Shown: positions 15,290-23,923 of the stretch, piece after piece
Position numbering within the stretch: the stretch's first letter is position 1
Layout of the letters: every line of letters begins with the position of its first letter
Assembly: GCF_004154955.1 (NCBI RefSeq)
Contig: NZ_CP011524.1
Span: 1,922,001 to 1,986,000, forward strand
Direction of reading: 5' to 3'
Length of the DNA: 64,000 nucleotides
DNA from: Intestinimonas butyriciproducens
Lineage (GTDB): Bacteria > Bacillota > Clostridia > Oscillospirales > Oscillospiraceae
Program-made: the position numbers and the translations under genes
The notes under the pieces: generated by a model
Databases searched by the model: none
Told to the model about the DNA's origin: nothing
Seen by the model: only the letters and a program-made list of their open reading frames with translations

Positions 15290-17182
15290 ATGAAAAAACT
15301 GGTATCCCTGATCCTTTCCCTGGCCCTGGTATTCAGCCTGACCGCCTGCGGCGGACAGACCGCCCAGAGTCCCGCCCCCACGCAGTCCCCTGCGCAGTCC
15401 GACGCTGTGGAGGGCCCCGTCACAATCGAAAACGGCGGCCGCACCCTCACTTTTGGAGAGGTCCCCCAGCGGGTGGTCTGCCTCAACATGCAGATGACCG
15501 AGATGATGCTGATGCTGGGCCTGGGCGACAAGGTAATCTACACCTGCTACACCAACGCAGAGCCCTTGGTCCAGATCAAAGACGCCTTCAACGCCATTCC
15601 CCTGCTGAGCGAAAAGTACCCCTCTACGGAGGTCCTGCTGGGCGCTGAACCCGACTTGGTTCTGGGACAGCGCTTCGGCTTCACAGAAGACAAGGCCGGC
15701 ACCGTGGAGACGCTGGCCGATCACGGCCTGCCCGCCTATGTCTCCGAGGGTACCCTGGCCTCTGAGGAAAAGATCGAGAACATCTATCTGGATATTGAAA
15801 ACCTGGGCAAGATCTTCCGGGTGGAGGGCCGCGCCGAGGCCCTCATCGGCGAGATGCAGGACAAGGTGGCCGCGGTGGCGGAAAAGACCGCCGGTGTGGA
15901 GGACAAGATCACCGTCTTTGTCATGGACTCGGTGAAGGAAAATGAGATGTACACCTGTGCCAAGTCTATGGAGACCGAGGTCATCAAGCTGGCCGGCGGC
16001 GTCAATGTCTGTGAGAACGACAGTGCCGAGCAGTGGTTCTATGTCTCCGCCGAGACCCTCATTGATAAGAATCCCGACGTCATCCTCTTTAACCAGTATG
16101 GCTCCACCCCTGTGGAGGAGAAGATCGCGGCCATCACCTCCAATCCGGCCCTGGCCAACGTGGACGCCGTGAAAAATCGCCGCTTCATGACCACCGTGCT
16201 CCAAGACGTCAACGAATCCGTCCGTGTGGCCGATACCGTGACCCGGTTCGCCCACTCCTTTTACCCCGAACTCTTTGAGCAGTATCCTGTCACCATCACC
16301 TCTTACAATCAAGAGGGGGCCCTTTACGACCAGACCTTTGACGCCTGTCCCAGCCGCGTGGTCTGCAACCAGCCCCAGGCCATTCAGCTCCTGCTGGCCC
16401 TGGGTCTCGGCGACAAGATCGCAGGCGCCTGCCGGAGCGTGGGGGACGTCAATGAGAAGTATACCGCCTCCTTTGAGGCCCTCAACTTCATCAGTGACAA
16501 CGACAGTCCTTCCAAGGAGGTCGTGCTGGACCAGGACCCCGACCTCATCATCGGCTGGGGCAGTACGTTCGGTGAGAGCACCCTGGGCCCCGTCTCCGAC
16601 TGGAACGGCCGCGGCATTCACACCTATATCGTGGACAACAGCGCTTCCGGCGGCGACAATCCCCAGCCTCGCACCGTGGAGCGGCTCTATAACGACATTG
16701 AAAACTTCGGCAAGATTTTCGGCATCGAGGATCGGGCGCAGGCCATGATCGACGATATGAAGGCCCGCGCCGCCAAAATTGCCGAGCGGGTGGACACCCT
16801 CCCCGAGGAGGAGAAGGTGACGGTGCTCACGGTGCAGATGGTCTATGAGAATGAGTTCTTCGGCCGCACCTCCACCGACTTCACCCACGACCTTATCGAA
16901 AAGGCCGGCGGCATCTGCCTGGACGAGGCTTTCGACAAGCAGAGCATCGAAAACCTCATCAAGCTCAATCCCGACGTCATTGTGGTTATCAACCGCACCG
17001 ATTCCCCTGCTCAGGAGAAGATCGACTCCTTGAAGGCCAATCCCTCCCTGGCTTCTGTCCCCGCGGTGGCCAACGACCGCTTTGTCAGCCTGGACTATGT
17101 GGACTTCTACGGCGGGAATTACGAGACCATCGACACCATCGAGCATCTGGCCCAGGGATTCTATCCCGACCTGTTCCAGTGA
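15290..17182 (+). CDS. Two-domain substrate-binding lipoprotein (fused TroA/BtuF-like copies 2 and 3)
   Basis: 630 residues, about twice the family length, behind AAAGGAG. One lipoprotein signal (FSLTACGG) precedes two complete binding-protein domains. Domain 1 (~45-325) is divergent (CLNMQMTEMMLMLGL, PSTEVLLGAEPDLVLGQ). Domain 2 starts abruptly at YPVTITSYNQEGALYDQ and closely resembles the single-domain proteins. The junction lacks a second signal or linker, so the fusion most likely arose by in-frame loss of an intergenic region. It may bind two ligands or present two modules to one permease. Confidence 0.9.
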   Translation: MKKLVSLILSLALVFSLTACGGQTAQSPAPTQSPAQSDAVEGPVTIENGGRTLTFGEVPQRVVCLNMQMTEMMLMLGLGDKVIYTCYTNAEPLVQIKDAFNAIPLLSEKYPSTEVLLGAEPDLVLGQRFGFTEDKAGTVETLADHGLPAYVSEGTLASEEKIENIYLDIENLGKIFRVEGRAEALIGEMQDKVAAVAEKTAGVEDKITVFVMDSVKENEMYTCAKSMETEVIKLAGGVNVCENDSAEQWFYVSAETLIDKNPDVILFNQYGSTPVEEKIAAITSNPALANVDAVKNRRFMTTVLQDVNESVRVADTVTRFAHSFYPELFEQYPVTITSYNQEGALYDQTFDACPSRVVCNQPQAIQLLLALGLGDKIAGACRSVGDVNEKYTASFEALNFISDNDSPSKEVVLDQDPDLIIGWGSTFGESTLGPVSDWNGRGIHTYIVDNSASGGDNPQPRTVERLYNDIENFGKIFGIEDRAQAMIDDMKARAAKIAERVDTLPEEEKVTVLTVQMVYENEFFGRTSTDFTHDLIEKAGGICLDEAFDKQSIENLIKLNPDVIVVINRTDSPAQEKIDSLKANPSLASVPAVANDRFVSLDYVDFYGGNYETIDTIEHLAQGFYPDLFQ

Positions 17183-17195
17183 GGAGGACTGCCCT

Positions 17196-18290
17196 GTGAG
17201 CCGGCGTGATGACGCCTTCCCCACGCTCCGCCGCCGCTTCCCGCTGGGGCCGGTCACCGCGGCGCTGCTGGTCCTGCTCGTCCTCTCTGTGGTGGTCTCC
17301 ATCACCTTCGGCCCCGTACATATTGAGTCCGGAGAGGTGACCCGTATTCTTTCCTGCAAGTTCGCCTCTCTGTTCTCCTACAGCGTACCCGGCGCGGAGG
17401 AGGTCCTCTCCTCCTCCCGGGCGGACATCATCTGGAACATCCGCTTCCCCCGTGTCCTGATGGCGGTGATCGTGGGCGCGGGTCTGTCCGTCTCCGGCGT
17501 GGCAATGCAGGCGGTGGTCCGCAATCCCCTGGCCAATCCCTACGTGCTGGGCATTTCCTCCGGCGCCTCCCTGGGTGCCACCATGGCCATTCTCCTGGGC
17601 GCCTTTACTGTGTTCGGCAACTATGGCGTATCGGTGGGCGCCTTCCTTGGGGCGCTGCTCACCTCCCTGTTCGTCTTTACCATCGCCTTTTCCGGGAAAT
17701 CCAGGGGCAACACCATCAAGCTTCTCCTGGCCGGCATGGCCATCAACGCCATCTGCTCCGCCTTTACCAACTTTATCATCTACACGGCCAAGGATGCCGA
17801 GGGGATCCGTTCCGTCACCTTCTGGACCATGGGAGGGCTCACCTCCGCCTCCTGGAACCTGCTGGGTATTCCCGGCGTGGTGGTACTGGTGGGCGTTGCC
17901 TTCTTCCTCACGCAGTTCCGGGTCCTCAACACCCTGCTCATCGGCGACGAGTCCGCTCTCACCCTGGGCATTAACGTGACCGCCATCCGGCGGGTCTATC
18001 TGGTGGTCTCCTCCGCCCTCACCGGCGTGGTAGTGGCCGTGTCCGGTACCATCGGCTTCGTGGGGCTCATCATCCCCCATGTGGTCCGCATGGTGGTTGG
18101 CTCCGACCACCGCAGGGTGACGGTGATCTCCGCCATTGTGGGCTCCATTTTCCTGGTGTGGTGCGACGTGGTGGCCCGGATGATCCTGGGCAATACCGAG
18201 CTGCCCATCGGCATCGTCACCTCCATGATCGGCGGGCCTTTCTTTGTGTGGCTGATGCTGACGAAATCCTACGGATTTGGAGATGAATAG
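17196..18290 (+). CDS. FecCD/BtuC-type ABC permease
   Basis: 364 residues from GTG 17196, with GAGGAGG overlapping the previous stop; the longer open frame from 17082 is rejected. Ten hydrophobic segments and FecCD signatures (NPLANPYVLGISSGASLG, GTIGFVGLIIPHVVRMVVG, ELPIGIVTSMIGGPFF) mark it as the membrane channel for iron-siderophore, haem or cobalamin import. It probably works as a homodimer, since only one permease gene is present, and is fed by the neighbouring binding proteins. Confidence 0.92.
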   Translation: MSRRDDAFPTLRRRFPLGPVTAALLVLLVLSVVVSITFGPVHIESGEVTRILSCKFASLFSYSVPGAEEVLSSSRADIIWNIRFPRVLMAVIVGAGLSVSGVAMQAVVRNPLANPYVLGISSGASLGATMAILLGAFTVFGNYGVSVGAFLGALLTSLFVFTIAFSGKSRGNTIKLLLAGMAINAICSAFTNFIIYTAKDAEGIRSVTFWTMGGLTSASWNLLGIPGVVVLVGVAFFLTQFRVLNTLLIGDESALTLGINVTAIRRVYLVVSSALTGVVVAVSGTIGFVGLIIPHVVRMVVGSDHRRVTVISAIVGSIFLVWCDVVARMILGNTELPIGIVTSMIGGPFFVWLMLTKSYGFGDE

Positions 18291-19055
18291 ATGGATATAC
18301 GTGCGGAACAGGTGGCCGTCCGGCTAGGCGGCAGGACCATCATTGAAAACATCGACATGGAGGTGTCCAACCGGCAGTTCGTGGGGATCGTGGGTCCCAA
18401 CGGCAGCGGGAAATCCACCTTCCTCAAGACCATTTACCGCGCGCTGAAGCCCTCGGGCGGCAGCGTGTGGCTGGACGGCAGGCCCATGGATCAGGTCTCC
18501 CTGCGGGAATCGGCCAGGATGCTGGGTGTCATGACCCAGATGAGCACACTCAACTTTGACTTCCGCGTGGAGGAGGTCGTACTGATGGGGCGCACGCCCC
18601 ATAAAAAGCTCATGGAACAGGACGGAGCCGAGGATTACCGCCTGGCCCACGAAGCCCTGGAGAAAACCGGCATGGCAGAGTATGCCGACCGGAAATTCAA
18701 CACGCTCTCCGGAGGTGAGCGCCAGCGGGTGCTGATGGCCCGCGCGCTCACCCAGCAGCCCAGGGCCATGATCCTGGATGAGCCCACCAACCACTTGGAT
18801 ATCCAGTACCAGCTCCAGCTTCTGCAGACCGTGCGCGCCCTGGACATCGAGATCTTCGCTGCCATGCACGATCTGAACCTGGCCCTCGCGTACTGCGACA
18901 AAATCTATGTCATGAGCCAGGGCCACATCGTGGCCAGCGGGCCTCCGGTCCAGGTCCTCACCGCCGCGCTCATCCGCCAGGTGTTCCATGTGGAGGCCCT
19001 GATCACCGATATGCCGCAGTTGGGGCGCAAAAACATTGTATTCCTGTCCGCATGA
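18291..19055 (+). CDS. ABC transporter ATP-binding protein (FepC/BtuD type)
   Basis: 254 residues; the ATG follows the permease stop directly (TAGATG). Walker A GPNGSGKST (residues ~35-43), Q-loop MTQM, signature LSGGERQRV, Walker B MILDEPTNHLD and the switch His in AMHD are all intact. It powers the importer. The FepC-like family alone cannot separate siderophore from cobalamin substrates; the B12 riboswitch upstream favours a corrinoid or other tetrapyrrole. Confidence 0.93.
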   Translation: MDIRAEQVAVRLGGRTIIENIDMEVSNRQFVGIVGPNGSGKSTFLKTIYRALKPSGGSVWLDGRPMDQVSLRESARMLGVMTQMSTLNFDFRVEEVVLMGRTPHKKLMEQDGAEDYRLAHEALEKTGMAEYADRKFNTLSGGERQRVLMARALTQQPRAMILDEPTNHLDIQYQLQLLQTVRALDIEIFAAMHDLNLALAYCDKIYVMSQGHIVASGPPVQVLTAALIRQVFHVEALITDMPQLGRKNIVFLSA

Positions 19056-19093
19056 GCGGAGAATGACAGAAAAGCAGAGAAAGGAACGATTCT

Positions 19094-20122
19094 ATGAAAA
19101 CCACCTCCAGGCTCTTGGGACTGTGTCTGTCCCTGTCCATGCTCTTCGCCCTTCCGGCCTGCTCCGGAGGGCAATCCGCCTCTTCCGCTCCGGCGGAGAC
19201 CACCCCCGCCCCGACCGAGTCCTCCGCCGCAGAGGAGAGTCATTATCCCGTCACGGTCACCACCTACAACCAGAACGGCGAAGAGGCGGAACAGACCTTT
19301 ACCAAATGTCCCGAGCGGGTGGTGAGCATTTCGCAGGCCAACACGGAAATGCTGGTCAGCCTCGGGCTTTCCGATCTCATTGTGGCCACCGCCCACCGCA
19401 CCAGTACCCCTTGGCCCGAGACTGCCGCGGAATATGAGTCCCTCAATTTCCTGGCGATGGACGACTATCCCTCCAAGGAGGTCGTGCTCTCTCTGGAGCC
19501 CGACCTCATCGTGGGCTGGGGCTCCCTCTTCGCCGACGACGCGCTGGGCGCCACCTCCGACTGGAATGACCGCGGCATCAACACCTATCTGATGAAAAAC
19601 ACGGTCTCCGGTCTGGGTAAGCGGAACTTTGAATTTCTGATCCAGGATATTGAGAACTTCGGCAAGATCTTTGACATCGAGGAAAAAACAGACGCACTGG
19701 TGGCCGATATCCGCTCCCGGCTGGCCGCGGTGGAGGCGCGCACGGCCGATATTCCTGAGGATGAGCGGCCCACCGTGCTCACCGTACAGATGCTCAAGGA
19801 CAATGAGTGGTTTGCCCGGGCCGCTACCGACCTCACCGCCAATATCATCGAACTGGCCGGCGGCAAGTGCTTGGACGAGGAGTACGGCTATGCCAGCATG
19901 GAGGTCCTAATCGACAAGAACCCGGACGCCATCCTGGTCATCGACCGCGAGACCAAGCCCGCCGCCGACACCATTCAGGGCCTGCTGGACAATCCCGCCC
20001 TACAGGAAGTCACCGCCATCAAGAACCAGAATTTCTATACCATCACCCATGTCTCCTTCTACTGCGGCAGCATGCAGACTATCGAGGATATCGAGGGTCT
20101 CTCCGAGATGCTCCACAAGTGA
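19094..20122 (+). CDS. Substrate-binding lipoprotein (TroA/BtuF-like), copy 4
   Basis: 342 residues behind GAGAAAGGA. The signal peptide ends at FALPACSGG, followed by a Ser/Ala/Pro/Thr linker. The domain is closest to copy 1 at 14218 (HYPVTVTTYNQNGEE, CPERVVSISQANTEMLVSLGL, YPSKEVVLSLEPDLIVGWGS, NDRGINTYLMKNTVSGLG). It is the last gene of the riboswitch operon, followed by a strong terminator. Confidence 0.88.
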   Translation: MKTTSRLLGLCLSLSMLFALPACSGGQSASSAPAETTPAPTESSAAEESHYPVTVTTYNQNGEEAEQTFTKCPERVVSISQANTEMLVSLGLSDLIVATAHRTSTPWPETAAEYESLNFLAMDDYPSKEVVLSLEPDLIVGWGSLFADDALGATSDWNDRGINTYLMKNTVSGLGKRNFEFLIQDIENFGKIFDIEEKTDALVADIRSRLAAVEARTADIPEDERPTVLTVQMLKDNEWFARAATDLTANIIELAGGKCLDEEYGYASMEVLIDKNPDAILVIDRETKPAADTIQGLLDNPALQEVTAIKNQNFYTITHVSFYCGSMQTIEDIEGLSEMLHK

Positions 20123-20139
20123 CCGCCGCTGTGGTCTAG

Positions 20140-20184
20140 ATAGAGCCGCCCCGTCCAGCCTGTGCCGGACGGGGCGGCTCTATT
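20140..20184 (+). terminator. Terminator of the nitrogenase-like operon
   Basis: A 16-bp stem (TAGAGCCGCCCCGTCC / GGACGGGGCGGCTCTA, arms 20141-20156 and 20167-20182) lies 18 bases after the last gene. It is followed by TTGTCTCTTTCT rather than a clean T-run and may also serve the convergent gene at 20199. Confidence 0.8.
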
Positions 20185-20198
20185 GTCTCTTTCTGACC

Positions 20199-22241
20199 TC
20201 ACATGGCCTCCGCCAGGTCCACCGCCTGTCGGATGGCGTCCATCACCTTTCCGATCTTCTCCGCGTCGCCTATGATATGTACGTGCTCCATGGAGCCCGC
20301 AAGCGCCTCATAGAGTCCGCGATTGCAGATGCTGCCTACACAGACGACCACGGTATCGCAGGGGATGCGCAGCTCTGCCGGCCCGCTCTCACCCTCCGTC
20401 TCAAGGACCGCCTCCGTGTCGGTGAGCTCCCGCACCTTGGAAGAGGTATACTTTTTAACGCCCAAACGCTTCAGGTCCCGCAAGACAGGCCCTGCGCATC
20501 CGGGGTCAAAGCCGTTTCCGATCTTCTGCGCCATCTCTACAATCGAGACGCTTCGGCTGGATGTGTTCAGCAGGGCCGTAATGGTCTCGATGCTTTCCGC
20601 CCGCTCCTTCATCAGGAACTTCAGCAGCTCCGCAGACAGGCTGCCCCTGTCCGCCAGATACTGCGCCACCTCGCATCCCACGGCGCCGCCACCGATGACG
20701 ACCACATTTTTGCCGGGCATGACCTCCCGGCTCAGGACCTGTCCTGAGAGTACCACAGGGATCTTTCCCGTGCTCTTGATCGGGAGCGCGCGGGGCACGG
20801 CGCCCGCCGCGATCACCACCTCATCAAAGCCGCCTGACCTGATCTCCTCCGCCACAGCGGTATGGCTGAGCTCCACACGGATCGCCCGCTTTTTCAGCAT
20901 GGCCTCATAGTAGTCGATGAGGGTCCTGAACTCGCCCTTGGATATCGGTGCGCAGGCCAGGTGGAGCTGCCCCCCGATCCGCCCGCTCTGCTCCCAGATC
21001 GTTACCTCGTGCCCCCGTTTGTCCGCCTCCAGGGCAAACTCGCAGCCCGCCGGACCGGCTCCCACCACGAGGATCTTTTTTCTGGTCCCCGGGGCCTTCG
21101 GAGTCTGATAAAGATACTCCCGTCCGGCCCGCGCATTGATGAGGCACTCCACCGGCCTGCCAAAAAATGATCGGGCCAGGCACCCCTGATTGCATCCCAG
21201 GCAGCGTCTGATCTCGTCCTGCCGCCCCTCCGCCGCCTTGCTGGGCCACTCCGGATCGGCCAGCAGTGGACGCCCCAGGCAGATCATATCCGCCCGGCCC
21301 AGCGCCAGGACCTCTTCACAGACATCCGGATCGTTGTTTCGGTTGGATGCCATGACCGGGATATATACGGCCGCCTTCACCGCTGCGGCCAGATACGAGA
21401 AACCGGACCGCGGCAGGTCCCCGGTGATTTGCGGGACAATGGATTCGTGCCAGCCGCCGGTCACATTGATGGCGTCTACCCCCGCCTCCTCTGCTGCCTT
21501 GGCAAACCGTACCGCGTCGGAGCAGTCGGTGGCGCCCGGGATAAAAGCGTTTCCGGTGATACGGATGGTAACGGGGAAGTCCGGCCCTACAGCCTCCCTT
21601 ACCCTTCTGATGACCGCAAGAGGGAACCGGCACCTGTTCTCCCAGCTCCCTCCGTATTCGTCCTCCCGAAGATTGGTGGTGGGCGAGAGGAACTGGCAGA
21701 TCAGGTACCCCGCCGAGCCCAGTATCTCCACTGCGTCGAAGCCCGCCTTTTTGGCCCGCACCGCCGCCTCCGCCCACTTCTCCTCCACCTCGTGGATCTC
21801 GGCGACGGTCATGGCCCGGGGCGTCTCCCTGGTATAATTCGAAAATACGGCAGAGGGGGCCCAGGCCTCTTTCCCGGTATTCTTCTGCTTGGCGTATCGT
21901 CCGGCGTGGTAGAGCTGCACCGCAAGCTTTACATCAGGCGCAGCGCCGTGGACTGCATCGGTAAACGCTCGCCAGCCTGGGATATCGTCGTCGGCGCGCA
22001 GGCTCATCATATCCAGGCTGTAGCCATAATCGTCTATCCGGCAGCCGCCGGCAATGATCAGTCCCACTCCGCCCTTTGCCCGCTCGATGTAGAACTGCTT
22101 GATCCGCTCATTCACATGGCCATCCTTGCAGTAGGCCAACTGGATGGGGGCCTCTACGATCCGATTTTTTACCGCCATCCCGTTGATTTCAATTGGGGAA
22201 AACAACCTTTTATACTCCACTTGCTCTTTCTCCCTTCCCAT
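20199..22241 (-). CDS. Old-yellow-enzyme-type NADH:flavin oxidoreductase (2-enoate reductase / BaiCD family)
   Basis: 680 residues from ATG 22241; the frame is open further upstream, and a GTG at 22256 is also possible. The N-terminal TIM barrel (~1-340) is OYE-like (LFSPIEINGMAVKNRI, NLREDEYGGSWENRCRFP). A CLGCNQGC cluster binds [4Fe-4S], and two Rossmann folds follow (VVGAGPAGCEFALEA; VVIGGGAVGCEVAQ) for FAD and NAD(P)H. Relatives reduce alpha,beta-unsaturated acids, dienoyl-CoA or steroid enones in gut anaerobes. The substrate cannot be told from sequence. It is a single gene converging on the riboswitch operon. Confidence 0.9.
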   Translation of the reverse strand: MGREKEQVEYKRLFSPIEINGMAVKNRIVEAPIQLAYCKDGHVNERIKQFYIERAKGGVGLIIAGGCRIDDYGYSLDMMSLRADDDIPGWRAFTDAVHGAAPDVKLAVQLYHAGRYAKQKNTGKEAWAPSAVFSNYTRETPRAMTVAEIHEVEEKWAEAAVRAKKAGFDAVEILGSAGYLICQFLSPTTNLREDEYGGSWENRCRFPLAVIRRVREAVGPDFPVTIRITGNAFIPGATDCSDAVRFAKAAEEAGVDAINVTGGWHESIVPQITGDLPRSGFSYLAAAVKAAVYIPVMASNRNNDPDVCEEVLALGRADMICLGRPLLADPEWPSKAAEGRQDEIRRCLGCNQGCLARSFFGRPVECLINARAGREYLYQTPKAPGTRKKILVVGAGPAGCEFALEADKRGHEVTIWEQSGRIGGQLHLACAPISKGEFRTLIDYYEAMLKKRAIRVELSHTAVAEEIRSGGFDEVVIAAGAVPRALPIKSTGKIPVVLSGQVLSREVMPGKNVVVIGGGAVGCEVAQYLADRGSLSAELLKFLMKERAESIETITALLNTSSRSVSIVEMAQKIGNGFDPGCAGPVLRDLKRLGVKKYTSSKVRELTDTEAVLETEGESGPAELRIPCDTVVVCVGSICNRGLYEALAGSMEHVHIIGDAEKIGKVMDAIRQAVDLAEAM

Positions 22242-22379
22242 CTCGTCTATTCCCACATAAAAAAACGGATAATTATAATCAATATATAACAATCCTTCCA
22301 AAGATGCAAGATAGAAAAGCGCCCTTTGTCCGGATTCATTCAAAGCGAGTCCGGCAGGACCCATGCATGGGAGCGCAGC

Positions 22380-22413
22380 AGGGCCCCGGACGGCCGGTAC
22401 CGTCCGGGGCCCT
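22380..22413. terminator. Hairpin downstream of galT
   Basis: A 14-bp perfect stem (AGGGCCCCGGACGG / CCGTCCGGGGCCCT) lies 17 bases after the galT stop. The T-run is on the + side (CCCCTTTTCC), so termination of galT itself is only probable. Confidence 0.6.
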
Positions 22414-22429
22414 GTCCCCTTTTCCGTTT

Positions 22430-23923
22430 TTATATCTGCTCCACAAACCGCAGGAATGCCGCCCGGCCCTCCGCCGTGCGCTTGTACACCCCCGCGTGTT
22501 CCAGCACCTGAGCGAACACCAGGCCGGTCTCCTTCTTCACAATGTCCAGGGCATTCTCAGCCGTGATATCATACTTGCCGCGGAACGCCTCGGCCCAGTC
22601 CGCGTGCTTGGCGGTGCGCGCATCGGCCCGGAGGTCCGCCCCTTCCGCCAGAGCCTCCGCCAGCACAGAGAGCTCCTCCTTCAGCCGGGCGGGCAGCACC
22701 GCCAGACCCATGACCTCGATCAGGCCGATGTTCTCCTTTTTGATGTGGTGGAGCTCCGCGTGAGGGTGGTACACGCCCAGGGGGTGCTCCGGAGTAGTGA
22801 TATTGTTCCTCAGCACCAGGTCCAGTTCATACCGGCTTCCCCGCCGCCGGGCGATGGGCGTGATGGTATTATGGGGCTCGGCTTCCGTCTCCGCAAAGAG
22901 GAACACGGCTTCGTCGCTGTACACCCTCCAGGACTTCAAAATCCGGTCGGCCACGTCCACCAGCCGCGCAGGGTCCTCGTGGGAGAGGCGCAGCACGGAC
23001 ATCGGCCACTTGACGATTCCCGTCTCCACATCCTCATAGCCGCGGATGCATACCTGGGTCTCCACCGGCGCTTTCTCCATGGCGAAGGTATAGTGTCCGC
23101 CCTGGAAGTGGTCGTGGGCCAGAATCGATCCCCCCACGATGGGCAGATCGGCGTTGGAGCCCACAAAATAATGGGGGAACTGCCTCACAAAGTCCAGCAG
23201 CTTGGCAAAACAGGCCCGGTCGATCCGCATCGGCACATGCTCCCTGTTGAGGCAGATGCAGTGCTCATTGTAGTAGACATAGGGGGAGTACTGCAAGAAC
23301 CAGGGACTGCCGTTGATGGTAATGGGAATCATGCGGTGGTTGCCGCGGGCGGGGTGGTTGACCCGTCCCGCATAGCCCTCATTCTCGGCGCAGAGCTGGC
23401 ACCGCGGATAGGCCGAGGCCGGTAAATTCCGGGCAGCGGCGATGGCCTTGGGGTCCTTCTCCGGCTTGGAGAGATTGATGGTGATATCCAGCTCGCCGTA
23501 CTCTGTCGGGGCGACCCACTTCACATCCTTTGCGATCCGATCCCTGCGGATATAGTTGGTATCCTGGCTGAACCGGTAATACCAGTCGGTGGCACGCTCC
23601 GGGCTTTCTGCGTAGAGCGCCCGGAACCGCTCAATGACCTGCGCGGGCCGGGGGGTGAGCCGTCCCATCAGCATGGTGTCGAAAAGATCCCGGTACACCA
23701 CCGAGTCCTCCGGGAGCACCCCGCGGGCGTGGGCGTCATCCATCAGCTCTTCCAGCACAGCCGGAAGGTCGATCTCCCCCTCCGGGGACCCCGTGGGCTG
23801 GGTGTAGCTGTCCAGCTTCAGTGCCTCCAGGATGGCGTTTACCGCCCATATGCGCTCGCAGGGGTCCACCAGGCCGGTCCGCTGGGCATAGCATGCCAGC
23901 TTATCTACCGCCTCGTCGATCAT
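22430..23923 (-). CDS. galT: UDP-glucose--hexose-1-phosphate uridylyltransferase, class II
   Basis: 497 residues, the long Firmicutes form. It exchanges UMP between UDP-glucose and galactose-1-phosphate in the Leloir pathway. Visible motifs are CQLCAENEGYAGR, a NHPARGNHR segment and AHDHFQGGHYTF, which holds the histidine cluster used for uridylylation. The ATG overlaps the galE stop (ATGA), so the two enzymes are translationally coupled. No galK is present in the window. Confidence 0.95.
   Translation of the reverse strand: MIDEAVDKLACYAQRTGLVDPCERIWAVNAILEALKLDSYTQPTGSPEGEIDLPAVLEELMDDAHARGVLPEDSVVYRDLFDTMLMGRLTPRPAQVIERFRALYAESPERATDWYYRFSQDTNYIRRDRIAKDVKWVAPTEYGELDITINLSKPEKDPKAIAAARNLPASAYPRCQLCAENEGYAGRVNHPARGNHRMIPITINGSPWFLQYSPYVYYNEHCICLNREHVPMRIDRACFAKLLDFVRQFPHYFVGSNADLPIVGGSILAHDHFQGGHYTFAMEKAPVETQVCIRGYEDVETGIVKWPMSVLRLSHEDPARLVDVADRILKSWRVYSDEAVFLFAETEAEPHNTITPIARRRGSRYELDLVLRNNITTPEHPLGVYHPHAELHHIKKENIGLIEVMGLAVLPARLKEELSVLAEALAEGADLRADARTAKHADWAEAFRGKYDITAENALDIVKKETGLVFAQVLEHAGVYKRTAEGRAAFLRFVEQI

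Noticed and set aside
15263-17359. Long open frame of ~698 codons on the - strand
   Set aside because: It is antisense to the fused binding protein and the permease start, has no ribosome site, and its translation is a low-complexity shadow of high-GC codon use.
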